From a virus, in IMG/VR virus record IMGVR_UViG_3300044630_002054, positions 1 through 21,295 of that record: a stretch of 21,295 nt of DNA; one strand, 5' to 3'. The translations under genes were made by a program, and so were the position numbers. The notes beneath the pieces are model-generated. The model was not told where the DNA came from, searched no databases, and worked only from the letters and a program-made list of their open reading frames with translations. The stretch's first letter is position 1. Each line of letters starts with the position of its first letter. Shown here in pieces: positions 13,667 through 21,190 of the stretch.

Positions 13667-15218
13667 GATATTAGGATTACCTTTTGATGATTACGTTGAC
13701 AGACAAGTTAAAACCAGGCAAGAAAAGTTAGCAAAGACGCAGAAAAGCCCGGAAGATCTTAGCGTGTTCAACTCTAATACGGGTTGGATAAGACTTTCAT
13801 CAGGGGTTAAAGTTGAATCTGAAAGAGCAGAAACATTAAGTACAAGGTTAGGAATCAGTAAATCATCAATTGAAGGAACTGCCTTAGCGAGGAATTTAGT
13901 GCTTTGGGGAGGAGTTTCTAGCTTTAGTACAGGGTCTAATAGTGTTAGTTTAGATCCAATAAAAGGTGGAATCGGATACGGACTTAACAACACTTATGGA
14001 TTCTTATCAGGACCTGAGCAGGGATTAAAACCACCTCCAGGAATTACAAGCATTACTTGCAATTATAAAAACAACGGTTCATTAAAGCAGGCAACTGTTT
14101 CTATGAAATGTTATACTAGATCTCAATTTGAGGCTATAGAAGCAGTTTACTTAAGGTTAGGGTATACAGTGGTATTGGAGTGGGGAAATACTCTATGGTT
14201 TAATAATGGAGGAGAATTTAAACAAACTCAAGCTTATTCAATACCTAATATCCTATTTAAAGACCAAAACGATGTTGATCCAGAAACTATCTTTGATAGA
14301 TTAGCTTTTAATAAAAAAGCAACTGCTTGTAACTATGATGGGATGTTAGGTAAAGTAACTAACTATTCCTGGACTATAGGAAACGATCTAAGCTTTGATA
14401 TTAAATTATACTTAATCTCAGCAGGAGATATAATAGATTCACTAAAAGTAAATATTGGCGGAACCAACACTAAAGACTTAACTAGTCAAATACAAGTATC
14501 TCAAAGTTTTGACAATTTGGTAGCAATTCAAGTAAATAAAGAAGCTTCAAAACTTAATGGATTCTTTTACGAACTTTATGATGAAATTTTTAAACCCCTC
14601 CTAAAAAACTACGGATCTCCTGAGAATCAAAAAGCAGTAGAGCAAATTGATAAAGCGGTTGAAGCAGTCGATGATTTAGAACCTATCCGACAGAAATACA
14701 CAGCTGCATTGCAGGAGTTCAGAAAATACTACACCCTGTTTTATGAAGGATTACAAATCTTCAACAATGGAACTTCTACAGTACAGACAAACACCGCGAA
14801 CGGTGTTGGAGGAGGAGGACAAGTTGTACAGTCTATACGACCGCAGGATCTTGCTGCATGGACAGCAGTAGCAACAGGCTTTAACATACCGCCATCAAGT
14901 TTATTTAGTTTATACGCATTTGACGTGCAAAGTGAAGAAATACAAGGTGTAGAAAACTATAAAAAATCTTTAGATGCAATCGAAAAGTACTTTACTAATC
15001 TACAATCAAGCACAGACGAATCTAAACTAGCAGAAATTGCCTACTTAAAAAACTCAAAAAGACCAAAAGAGGATATTATTGAGATCCTAAACTCAGGAAC
15101 TATACCCACTATCAATGTAGATATAGCAGACAGTCAGTACCAGGACGGCAATACCGTTGGAGATAAGATATTTTCCAACATAATGGAAAAGTTAATTGAA
15201 GGATTAGATGTAGATTAA
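13659..15218 (+). CDS. Baseplate hub-associated structural protein A
   Basis: 519 residues. Residues about 113-130 (FLSGPEQGLKPPPGITSITC) open a beta-rich domain with NYKNNGSLKQATVSMKCYTR and YLRLGYTVVLEWGN. A second beta region holds NYDGMLGKVTNYSWTIGND followed by FDIKLYLISAGDIIDSLKVN (to about 266). A helical region covers about 285-365. A Gly-rich linker (NGVGGGGQVV) lies near 380-390, followed by a helical C-terminus. The paired beta domains and the place between the gp53-like protein and a second hub-like gene suggest a gp27/gpD-type hub ring component, possibly one half of a divided hub. I cannot tie it to a named T4 protein. Confidence 0.5.
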   Translation: MVKILGLPFDDYVDRQVKTRQEKLAKTQKSPEDLSVFNSNTGWIRLSSGVKVESERAETLSTRLGISKSSIEGTALARNLVLWGGVSSFSTGSNSVSLDPIKGGIGYGLNNTYGFLSGPEQGLKPPPGITSITCNYKNNGSLKQATVSMKCYTRSQFEAIEAVYLRLGYTVVLEWGNTLWFNNGGEFKQTQAYSIPNILFKDQNDVDPETIFDRLAFNKKATACNYDGMLGKVTNYSWTIGNDLSFDIKLYLISAGDIIDSLKVNIGGTNTKDLTSQIQVSQSFDNLVAIQVNKEASKLNGFFYELYDEIFKPLLKNYGSPENQKAVEQIDKAVEAVDDLEPIRQKYTAALQEFRKYYTLFYEGLQIFNNGTSTVQTNTANGVGGGGQVVQSIRPQDLAAWTAVATGFNIPPSSLFSLYAFDVQSEEIQGVENYKKSLDAIEKYFTNLQSSTDESKLAEIAYLKNSKRPKEDIIEILNSGTIPTINVDIADSQYQDGNTVGDKIFSNIMEKLIEGLDVD

Positions 15219-15219
15219 C

Positions 15220-16509
15220 ATGGGACAGTATTCAGATTTTATAGCAAAGACAATTAAAGATCCAGCCTTCGGTGGTGGAAATATGTTACAGTATGCTGAT
15301 GCGGGAGGTGAGATTTATATATCTTTTCAGACGCTATTACGGTTCTTAAACGAGTATGTTAATATGGTGGGTAAAACTAATGAACCGATCCTTAAGATAG
15401 ATTGGGAGTCTGATAAACCATGCTTTGCTTATTCAACTACTATTTCCTGTAATTTATCTAAGTGTTATATTTTTAACAAGTATACAGGTACAGGTGACGG
15501 TGCATTCGACCAAGAGGGAGTTAGTTTGTTTAAACCCTTTACGGAATTTAAAGATGCTAACATAACAGCTATTCAAGCAGCATTAACTAAAGAAGCAGAA
15601 GTTGATATAAAAGAATATTCAATTTTCCCAAGCATTGGTAATATCAACTACATTTACATAAACGTTGGATACTTATCAGATTTAATTTTTGAAAGCAGTA
15701 ACAATGCAGAAAACAAATCAACTATTAGAGGCTACCTACAGGAAGTTTGTGATGTAATTACTAAAGCTTTAGGTAGTGTTAATGATTTTCAAGTTATTAT
15801 AGACGAAGATACAAACTCACTAACTATAGTTGATTTTAATCAGAAGAGAATTAAAGGATTAAGAACTTTTAAAACTCCAAGTATTACAACCGTTAAAGTA
15901 CAGGGGTTAGGGAGCTTTGTAACAAACATTTCTGCTCAAAGTAGTGTAACACCTGAAATTGCTTCTATGATTGCAATTAGTGCCCAAGCAAATGCAAACC
16001 AGTTAGGAGAAGAAGCTACATCCCTAAGTAGGTTAAGTAAAGGATTGTTAGACAGAATATACCCGGAAAAGAAAATAGTAAGTCAGGATGCCGTTAATGA
16101 TATAAGCTTAGTAGATAAACAAAACACTCAGTTTGAAACAACCAGGCAAGCTTACGTTCAAATTATTGCCAACCAGGTAGAAACCGGTCAAAATAAGATT
16201 TTACTAAAGTCTGAGGATGTAAAAGTTAACTTGGAGAATATTCCCGTTGAAATGTACAAAGCACTTCTAGGGAAATTTACAGAAAGTAACCAAGTATCTA
16301 CAACTTTCATCCCAGTGAAGGTAGATCTTACTTTAGCAGGCATCAGCGGAATTAAAATATTTCAACGTTGCACTTTAAGTAGCGACTTGCTACCTTATAC
16401 TTATAGTGAGAATTTTGATTTAATAGTTTTAGGGGTTAGTCACGAAATAGACAATTCCGGTAAATGGACTACTAAACTATCTGCAATCACTGTCTTAAAA
16501 GAAACTTAA
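15220..16509 (+). CDS. Baseplate hub-like protein B
   Basis: 429 residues, starting one base after the stop of the preceding gene. Residues about 30-240 are mixed beta/alpha (GEIYISFQTLLRFLNEYVNM, INYIYINVGYLSDLIFESSN, FQVIIDEDTNSLTIVDFNQK). Residues about 240-345 are helical with polar linkers. The C-terminus (FIPVKVDLTLAGISGIKIFQ, then LIVLGVSHEIDNSGKWTTKL) resembles the final beta domain of gpD/gp27-type hubs, in which a G-V-x-H-x-I then W-T-T pattern is common. With the neighbouring hub-like protein it probably forms the central hub above the lytic spike. Exact counterpart in T4 not established. Confidence 0.5.
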   Translation: MGQYSDFIAKTIKDPAFGGGNMLQYADAGGEIYISFQTLLRFLNEYVNMVGKTNEPILKIDWESDKPCFAYSTTISCNLSKCYIFNKYTGTGDGAFDQEGVSLFKPFTEFKDANITAIQAALTKEAEVDIKEYSIFPSIGNINYIYINVGYLSDLIFESSNNAENKSTIRGYLQEVCDVITKALGSVNDFQVIIDEDTNSLTIVDFNQKRIKGLRTFKTPSITTVKVQGLGSFVTNISAQSSVTPEIASMIAISAQANANQLGEEATSLSRLSKGLLDRIYPEKKIVSQDAVNDISLVDKQNTQFETTRQAYVQIIANQVETGQNKILLKSEDVKVNLENIPVEMYKALLGKFTESNQVSTTFIPVKVDLTLAGISGIKIFQRCTLSSDLLPYTYSENFDLIVLGVSHEIDNSGKWTTKLSAITVLKET

Positions 16510-16528
16510 TAAAATATAGTTATAATAG

Positions 16529-17203
16529 ATGAAAAACTTTTTTTTAGCAACAGAAATAAAAGCTACCTCTGCAACTGAGAACGTCAGTTTTAATCAAGGA
16601 AAGTCCTACACAGTAGTTGCCGGAACTATAAAAAAAGAGGTCAGTAAGTTTGAAGAAGTAACAAAACAGGTTATCGCTTACCTGGAAGGCGGATATTACA
16701 ATCCACGTTACCATATCACTGGAGATAGTAGATATGGAACAAGCGGAGAAACAATGTTTGGTATTGATAGAGTAGCAGGAGGTAGTATCAATAAGACTTC
16801 TGCCGGACTGGCATTTTGGAAAAAGATTGACGAATCACAGAAGAATGGTAAATGGAAATGGAATTATATACCACCTGACCCTTTGCAGAAAGATCTTTTA
16901 GATCTAGCAATTAAAGTAATGAAGCCGGTTTACGATTCTAATATGAAAACATACCTTGCAGATACTAACCTACAAAAGATTATTGAATCGGATGGACGGC
17001 TACTATTTAACTTTGTGTATGCTTGTTGGAATGGACCAGGATGGTTTAAAAGATGGGCTACTGAAATTAAAAAAGCATACAAGGGAGGTAAAACCAATTC
17101 AGAAGACCTATTAAAACTATTTGTATCACTGAGAGCAACTTCGAGTAATTCACTTATCGCCCAGGGTGGAGCTAAAATTAAAGAATTAGTAGGACTAAAG
17201 TAA
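16529..17203 (+). CDS. Virion-associated peptidoglycan hydrolase (lysozyme-like)
   Basis: 224 residues. After a short N-terminal arm, residues 49-57 read IAYLEGGYY, with E53 a candidate catalytic acid in the usual E-G-G setting of muramidases. SGETMFGIDRVAGG (72-85) and FWKKIDES follow, then an aromatic-rich helical domain with WKWNYIPPDPLQ and VYACWNGPGWFKRWATEIKK. The pattern matches phage structural lysozymes that clear peptidoglycan under the baseplate, as T4 gp5 does. There is no signal peptide, and the neighbours are hub genes rather than a holin, so entry rather than lysis is the more likely job. The substrate bond has not been shown. Confidence 0.72.
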   Translation: MKNFFLATEIKATSATENVSFNQGKSYTVVAGTIKKEVSKFEEVTKQVIAYLEGGYYNPRYHITGDSRYGTSGETMFGIDRVAGGSINKTSAGLAFWKKIDESQKNGKWKWNYIPPDPLQKDLLDLAIKVMKPVYDSNMKTYLADTNLQKIIESDGRLLFNFVYACWNGPGWFKRWATEIKKAYKGGKTNSEDLLKLFVSLRATSSNSLIAQGGAKIKELVGLK

Positions 17204-17204
17204 T

Positions 17205-17828
17205 ATGTATTTCCCGAAATCTAAAATAATAACCGATCAGTATACTAATGGAGGAGAACTGTTTTACAAAAACAGCGGTACACCTTACACAGGTTATTAC
17301 TTTACATTAGCATCCGGCCAAGTATTTTCTGGCAAATCACCTACAGACGGACAGCCGTTAGAGTTAGTGTACACGACTAACTACAATGAAAAATTTGCCG
17401 GAGAAGAAAATGCTTTTCAAACTTCACCAACTTCGGTTTTTAAATTATACGGCTTCGGAACTTCTAAATTACCTTACGACAATATTAGAAAGCAAAATCA
17501 AATTGACCCCCCTCTGACAACTTTAATCGAACCGACTTACATAATCCCAACTCCCTCTTATCCTTCTTTTAGAAGATACTTTGTTAAGAGAGTTAACAAT
17601 GTGACTTTTATTGAGATTAATGAAGAGCAGTATAACGCTTTTGAGCAAAAAGATAATTCCTACAACTGGCCTTCGTATATCCCTTTCTTCTTACCTTGGA
17701 CTACAGGAGGTGCTGCTAGATCAGATATTCAGCAGACTAATCAAAAAATAGTCTTCCTTACTGAAACAAAGCAGAAGCTTTACGGACTATCTCAATACAT
17801 AACAAATTACACTCAATTTGCAATTTAA
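17205..17828 (+). CDS. Probable virion structural protein, unknown
   Basis: 207 residues, starting one base after the hydrolase stop. The opening MYFPKSKIITDQYTNGGELF, followed by TPYTGYYFTLASGQVFSGKS, is a pattern I have seen in uncharacterised virion proteins of uncultured T4-like phages. The middle is Pro/Tyr-rich (PTYIIPTPSYPSFRRYFVKR) and the end is helical (RSDIQQTNQKIVFLTETKQK). There are no membrane helices or catalytic motifs. As the last gene of the baseplate block it may be a baseplate periphery or fibre-attachment protein, but this is only context. Confidence 0.6.
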   Translation: MYFPKSKIITDQYTNGGELFYKNSGTPYTGYYFTLASGQVFSGKSPTDGQPLELVYTTNYNEKFAGEENAFQTSPTSVFKLYGFGTSKLPYDNIRKQNQIDPPLTTLIEPTYIIPTPSYPSFRRYFVKRVNNVTFIEINEEQYNAFEQKDNSYNWPSYIPFFLPWTTGGAARSDIQQTNQKIVFLTETKQKLYGLSQYITNYTQFAI

Positions 17829-17870
17829 GTAGGTTTTCCGAAGTAAAGTTCTTTTATTTACGGAAAGGTT

Positions 17871-19154
17871 ATGTTTTGGTTAGTAGAAACACAAGAGCAG
17901 TTTGATAAGTTACAATTCGAATTAGGAAGCGAGATATTCGTTCTACCTATCCGAAAGCATCCAGAGATGCACCCAGGCATTTATGCTCCGTTATCTCTTT
18001 ATCTAAGAGACATTACCCAACCCAAAGGATTCTTAATTAACTTCTTTCACCCGGAAGCATTACAGTTTGACCCTCTACAGGTTAAGGAATACCTTAAAAC
18101 GTTTAAGAAAATCTATACTCCGGATAAAAAGACGTTAAACTACACGTATTTTGGAACAAATACTTTTGATTTGAACTTATCAGAGTATAGAGAAGTAAGA
18201 AAGCAGACCTACGCTTATAACTTCTTCTCTCAGAAGTATTATGAGGCAGAGGATCTAAACTCAATCATTCCAATAGTAAAGCATTTTGAGCAGTGCGAAA
18301 TAATCTTCGAAGAATATGTCTCAGTAATTAAGAAGTATACTCCGAACGATTATCACGATGATCTTTGCAACGTTTTCTGGTTTATAGAAAGAAACGGTTT
18401 AAGGGTTAATAGTGCCTTTGAAAGATACTTTGAGTTAAAGAGACCCTTTCTATCCCGCTATAACTCTTATACATTCACTCAATACAACCTCAATACCACA
18501 ACCGGCCGACCTTCTAATACGTTTAATAGCTTAAACTTTGCGGCCTTACCTAAAGAAAACGGTTCTAGATCGGTTTTTATACCGAGAAACGACTTTCTAT
18601 TGGAGATTGACTTAACTGCTTACCATCCAACGCTGATTGGACAGATGGTTGGGTATGAATCACCGACCGGGGATATCTACGAAGATTTTGCTTTGAAGTA
18701 CGGAATGGACCGAACAGAAGCAAAAGGATTAGTATTTAAGCAGCTCTACGGACATATCTTCGATCAATACAAAGACTTTGAATTCTTTAAGTTAACTCAG
18801 AAGCTTATTGAGGAAATCTGGAATACATTCTCTAAGACGGGTAAGTATACGGTTCAGGAGACCGGGAAGGTATTTAAAAAAGATGACTTAACTAACATGA
18901 ATCCTCAAAAGTTGTTTAATTATATTATTCAACATTGGGAAACTTATAATAACGTTGCAATCCTTAAAGAAATCCTTTATATTATTAATAACAGTGAGAC
19001 AAAATTAGTATTGTATACATATGATGCTTTCTTGTTGGATATTAGTAAACAGGATAAAGATAAGATAAAAGCAATATTAAATGTATTTGACGATAAAAAA
19101 CTAAAGATAAAAACAAGTTATGGACCAGACTACGACACTTTACAGCCCCTTTGA
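17871..19154 (+). CDS. Short family A DNA polymerase
   Basis: 427 residues, small for the family (T7 polymerase is about 704). Motif A: FLLEIDLTAYHPTL with D247 in the position of the metal-binding aspartate of DYSQIELR. Motif B: RTEAKGLVFKQLYG (281-294), fitting RxxxKxxxFxxxYG. Motif C: VLYTYDAFLLD with D385, where the usual HDE is YDA. Upstream, QYNLNTTTGRPSN and NFAALPK match the conserved T-x-T-G-R-x-S and N-x-Q/N-x-x-P region. Residues about 1-110 resemble a worn exonuclease domain without a clear DxE, so proofreading is probably lost. T4 itself uses a family B polymerase. The last 35 bases overlap the next gene. It may be the replicative enzyme or an accessory one. Confidence 0.8.
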   Translation: MFWLVETQEQFDKLQFELGSEIFVLPIRKHPEMHPGIYAPLSLYLRDITQPKGFLINFFHPEALQFDPLQVKEYLKTFKKIYTPDKKTLNYTYFGTNTFDLNLSEYREVRKQTYAYNFFSQKYYEAEDLNSIIPIVKHFEQCEIIFEEYVSVIKKYTPNDYHDDLCNVFWFIERNGLRVNSAFERYFELKRPFLSRYNSYTFTQYNLNTTTGRPSNTFNSLNFAALPKENGSRSVFIPRNDFLLEIDLTAYHPTLIGQMVGYESPTGDIYEDFALKYGMDRTEAKGLVFKQLYGHIFDQYKDFEFFKLTQKLIEEIWNTFSKTGKYTVQETGKVFKKDDLTNMNPQKLFNYIIQHWETYNNVAILKEILYIINNSETKLVLYTYDAFLLDISKQDKDKIKAILNVFDDKKLKIKTSYGPDYDTLQPL

Positions 19155-19575
19155 TATTTATGATAGAGAAACTATCAATATCGGAGACGTGAATAATAAG
19201 TTATTTTGTACATTCGTGCCACTAAATGAAGTGGAATCCTTCATAAAGGATATATCCAGCGAATATACTATTTTATATAATAAGATTTTTGTTTTGTATA
19301 TTAAGAGCAATGACGAGTACGTTTGTACTTATAACGTTGACCAGCCTAATATCAACAATATCCCAGATAATACAATCCTGGTTCACAGGAAAAAAGAGAC
19401 TAACACTCTTTACACTATTAATGCTTTGAACGAATTGATCAAAAGCCTGAATGAAGGCATCGTTGATACGAACTTCAGAATCAATTGGCAGCATTATAAG
19501 AATACAGTTCTATTGACCCAGCAAGGTGATCTTAAGCTACTACGCACAAAGATCTATCAGATTGTTGAACTTTAA
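19120..19575 (+). CDS. Conserved phage protein next to the polymerase, unknown
   Basis: Up to 151 residues. The first ATG lies inside the polymerase gene (35-base overlap). GTG at 19189 is an alternative start just before KLFCTFVPLNEVESFIKDIS, where the strongly patterned sequence begins; it would give 128 residues and remove the overlap. The body has alternating strands and helices (YTILYNKIFVLYIKSNDEYV, NTILVHRKKETNTLYTINAL, then INWQHYKNTVLLT). I believe similar proteins accompany replication genes in related phages, but no function is known to me. No catalytic motif is evident. Confidence 0.6.
   Translation: MDQTTTLYSPFDIYDRETINIGDVNNKLFCTFVPLNEVESFIKDISSEYTILYNKIFVLYIKSNDEYVCTYNVDQPNINNIPDNTILVHRKKETNTLYTINALNELIKSLNEGIVDTNFRINWQHYKNTVLLTQQGDLKLLRTKIYQIVEL
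19155..19162 (+). promoter_or_regulatory. Degenerate late-type octamer TATTTATG at the polymerase stop
   Basis: One base off the main form, straddling the end of the polymerase gene. It ends 26 bases before the alternative GTG start at 19189, a spacing also found at 7682-7689 and 11003-11010. It is weak evidence because it lies within coding sequence. Confidence 0.2.
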
Positions 19576-19576
19576 G

Positions 19577-19593
19577 TTGCCTACAGAAGGCAA
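19577..19593 (+). other. Hairpin in the gap after 19575
   Basis: TTGCCT (19577-19582) pairs with AGGCAA (19588-19593) around a 5-base loop. No long T run follows, so it is at best a weak terminator. Confidence 0.3.
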
Positions 19594-19623
19594 TCTTCGT
19601 ATCTTTAGTGTATAATAAAAGTT

Positions 19624-19896
19624 ATGAAATTTAGAGCAGAAAACAACGAATGGCATCACGGCTTTCAAATGGACTTCGCTAACGGGTGTACTATTAGTGT
19701 TCAATTTAGCAAAGGCAATTATTGTGATGAAGGTAAAACAACCGCCGAAGTAGCGGCCTGGAACGGCAATGGTGATTGGATGACTTGGAACGATGGTCAT
19801 TGGACCGTTTATCCTAATGGTGAAAGCGATGTTATGTCTTATCAGACAACAGATGATGTTGCAATGTTAATCAGTGAATTAGTTAAGTTAAAGTAG
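19624..19896 (+). CDS. Small Trp-rich protein, unknown
   Basis: 90 residues, beta-rich and unusually rich in Trp, Asn, Gly and Asp: NNEWHHGFQMDFANGCTISV, then AAWNGNGDWMTWNDGHWTVY, ending with a short helix (DDVAMLISELVKLK). It looks like a compact beta-sheet protein with repeated W-N-G-type turns. No family recognised. Because it lies after the replication gene and outside the late block, an early or middle expressed accessory protein is likely. It is followed at once by a micro-ORF. Confidence 0.65.
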   Translation: MKFRAENNEWHHGFQMDFANGCTISVQFSKGNYCDEGKTTAEVAAWNGNGDWMTWNDGHWTVYPNGESDVMSYQTTDDVAMLISELVKLK

Positions 19897-19897
19897 T

Positions 19898-19966
19898 ATG
19901 GTTGTGTTTTTATTAATAGTAGTGATACTTTACCTAGGTGCTATAAACGATAAGTTAAAGAAGTAA
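19898..19966 (+). CDS. 22-residue single-pass membrane micro-protein
   Basis: ATG at 19898 begins one base after the previous stop and reads MVVFLLIVVILYLGAINDKL then KK before TAA. Residues 2-14 form one strongly hydrophobic helix and the tail is basic, so the C-terminus should stay in the cytoplasm. TAATG joins its stop to the next start, which suggests coupled translation. It is short, so chance cannot be ruled out, but hydrophobicity, basic tail and exact coupling on both sides support it. Its job is unknown; a regulator of a membrane protein or a holin-like peptide would be guesses. Confidence 0.45.
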   Translation: MVVFLLIVVILYLGAINDKLKK

Positions 19967-20271
19967 TGAGCCCACATCAAAAAGCAGCATTAGAACTTAT
20001 ACATGATTACTATTTCATGTTACCGAACAACGGTTCATTGAATAGTGGTATTAATAGCTGTGAATCACGTTACAAGGAAGGTATTGAATGTGCTTTAATA
20101 AGCCTTAAACGACTTATTTTAACATTAGAATTCATATCAGTAGAATCAAATGATCCTAGAATTATGAGTAGAATTAATTTTTATGATGAGGTACAAGCTG
20201 AATTATATAAAATAAAAGAGGGTAATGGCGGTGTATCATTTGATGAATTAATAGAGGTATTTAAAAAATAA
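19966..20271 (+). CDS. Small helical protein, unknown
   Basis: 101 residues, mostly helical: MSPHQKAALELIHDYYFMLP, a Gly/Asn/Ser-rich loop, then ECALISLKRLILTLEFI and NFYDEVQAELYKIKEG. Its start shares one base with the micro-protein's stop. No domain recognised and no membrane segment that looks definite. It belongs to a run of short tightly packed genes before the gp32-like gene, typical of phage accessory early genes. Confidence 0.6.
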   Translation: MSPHQKAALELIHDYYFMLPNNGSLNSGINSCESRYKEGIECALISLKRLILTLEFISVESNDPRIMSRINFYDEVQAELYKIKEGNGGVSFDELIEVFKK

Positions 20272-20274
20272 ACA

Positions 20275-20550
20275 ATGATAAGTAAGATCAGAAACAAATG
20301 GTTTACAGCTAACTTTGTACTTCGTCACAGATGGGAAGACGGAGACTACACCGACTACGAACTACGTCAGTTGAAAAGCACATTAAAGTTAGGTGTGTGG
20401 GCAAAAACATATGAGGCAGTCGGTAAAAGAAAAGGTACTCCTAAAGAAGTATTTAATAAGAATAATCATGTTAGAGTTTACATGATTGGACTAAACCTTA
20501 TCGTGTGTAGTGTATGGATGGATATCAGTAGACCAACATTTGGAAGTTAA
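20275..20550 (+). CDS. Small basic protein, unknown
   Basis: 91 residues, starting three bases after the preceding stop. The N-terminal half is basic and aromatic (MISKIRNKWFTANFVLRHRW, then GDYTDYELRQLKSTLKL). The C-terminus has a hydrophobic stretch (VYMIGLNLIVCSVWMDI) that may pack in a core or touch a membrane. The net positive charge would suit nucleic-acid binding, but no motif supports that. The family is unknown to me. Confidence 0.55.
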   Translation: MISKIRNKWFTANFVLRHRWEDGDYTDYELRQLKSTLKLGVWAKTYEAVGKRKGTPKEVFNKNNHVRVYMIGLNLIVCSVWMDISRPTFGS

Positions 20551-20551
20551 T

Positions 20552-20572
20552 ATGAGCAACAATAAACAAAGT
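20552..20572 (+). repeat. MSNNKQS start repeat, copy 1
   Basis: Copy 1 of a 21-base repeat covering an ATG and the codons for SNNKQS; consensus begins ATGAGCAACAAYAAACAAAG. It is identical to copy 3 and differs at one position from copy 2. Confidence 0.85.
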
Positions 20573-20830
20573 ATGAAACTATACACAGAAGAAGAATTAA
20601 GAAAGCATTTATATAATCATTCTGATGATTTTTTTGAACGATTAACCCCCATCGAACTACCAAGTGATGAAGAAGATAAGGAGCAGTACAAATACACAGA
20701 GGAGGATATACGTTCAGCCATAATATTTGGGTATAATAAGAGAACTTTTGATTTAGATAAAATAGGTATATTAGATGAAAATTCTTTTATTCAATCCCTT
20801 TCACAACCAAAAAAGAAAAATAACAAATGA
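20552..20830 (+). CDS. Small acidic protein with MSNNKQS start, unknown
   Basis: 92 residues from ATG 20552. I prefer this start over an in-frame ATG at 20510, which would overlap the upstream gene by 41 bases, because the same MSNNKQS start occurs again at 20827 and 21128. The protein is acidic: LYTEEELRKHLYNHSDDFFE, then PSDEEDKEQYKYTEEDIRSA, ending in a basic PKKKNNK tail. It is probably helical. Its TGA overlaps the next ATG (ATGA). No known domain. Confidence 0.65.
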   Translation: MSNNKQSMKLYTEEELRKHLYNHSDDFFERLTPIELPSDEEDKEQYKYTEEDIRSAIIFGYNKRTFDLDKIGILDENSFIQSLSQPKKKNNK

Positions 20831-20847
20831 GCAACAACAAACAAAGT
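20827..20847 (+). repeat. MSNNKQS start repeat, copy 2
   Basis: Copy 2 has one T-to-C change (AAT to AAC, silent) relative to copies 1 and 3. It forms the start of the next gene. Confidence 0.85.
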
Positions 20848-21141
20848 AGCGTAGAGTGGTTGGTTGAACAAATCAAAAAAGACATCAATTTGAGATTGAG
20901 AGGATTTGATATTGACAAAGCACTTGAACAAGCCGAAGCGATGCACAAGGAGGAAACTCTAAAATTGTATTATCAATATGAAGATTATGTATTGCGTGAA
21001 GAAGGCATCATAAAGACATTTGGGCAATTTTACAACGAAACATTCGGAGGTAACAATGAGCAAGCAATGATTGACTACAATAAAATGGAAGAGGAATGGG
21101 AAATGGATAACTACAACGAAATGAAAGATGAGCAACAATAA
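20827..21141 (+). CDS. Small acidic helical protein with MSNNKQS start, unknown
   Basis: 104 residues. MSNNKQS is followed by VEWLVEQIKKDINLRLRGF, then IDKALEQAEAMHKEETLKLY, a helical hairpin of a type I associate with small early proteins of phages infecting Bacteroidota. The C-terminal half is strongly acidic and Asn/Glu/Met-rich. Its last codons and stop are made from the third copy of the repeat, read in another frame. ATGA overlap with the upstream gene suggests coupling. No function known. Confidence 0.65.
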   Translation: MSNNKQSSVEWLVEQIKKDINLRLRGFDIDKALEQAEAMHKEETLKLYYQYEDYVLREEGIIKTFGQFYNETFGGNNEQAMIDYNKMEEEWEMDNYNEMKDEQQ

Positions 21142-21148
21142 ACAAAGT
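21128..21148 (+). repeat. MSNNKQS start repeat, copy 3 (orphan start)
   Basis: Identical to copy 1 but followed by only nine more codons (SCITKINYIY with the repeat's last Ser, stop TAA at 21176-21178), giving 16 residues in all. It may be the remnant of a lost gene of the same type or a landing site for gene cassettes. Confidence 0.8.
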
Positions 21149-21190
21149 TGCATTACAAAAATAAATTACATATATTAAAAACAAACAATT

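Noticed and set aside
17835-17866. Inverted repeat TTTCCG ... CGGAAA in the gap before the polymerase gene
   Set aside because: Only 6 bp with a 20-base loop and no T run; not convincing as a terminator.
19600-19616. Possible host promoter: TATCTTTA (19600-19607), near the Bacteroidota -7 form, or TATAAT (19611-19616)
   Set aside because: Two competing readings in an A/T-rich gap, neither with a convincing upstream box. It may matter for the small early genes but cannot be supported by sequence alone.
20510-20551. Upstream start giving a 14-residue longer version of the 20552 protein
   Set aside because: It would overlap the 20275 gene by 41 bases, and the repeated MSNNKQS start at 20552 fits the same start used at 20827 and 21128.
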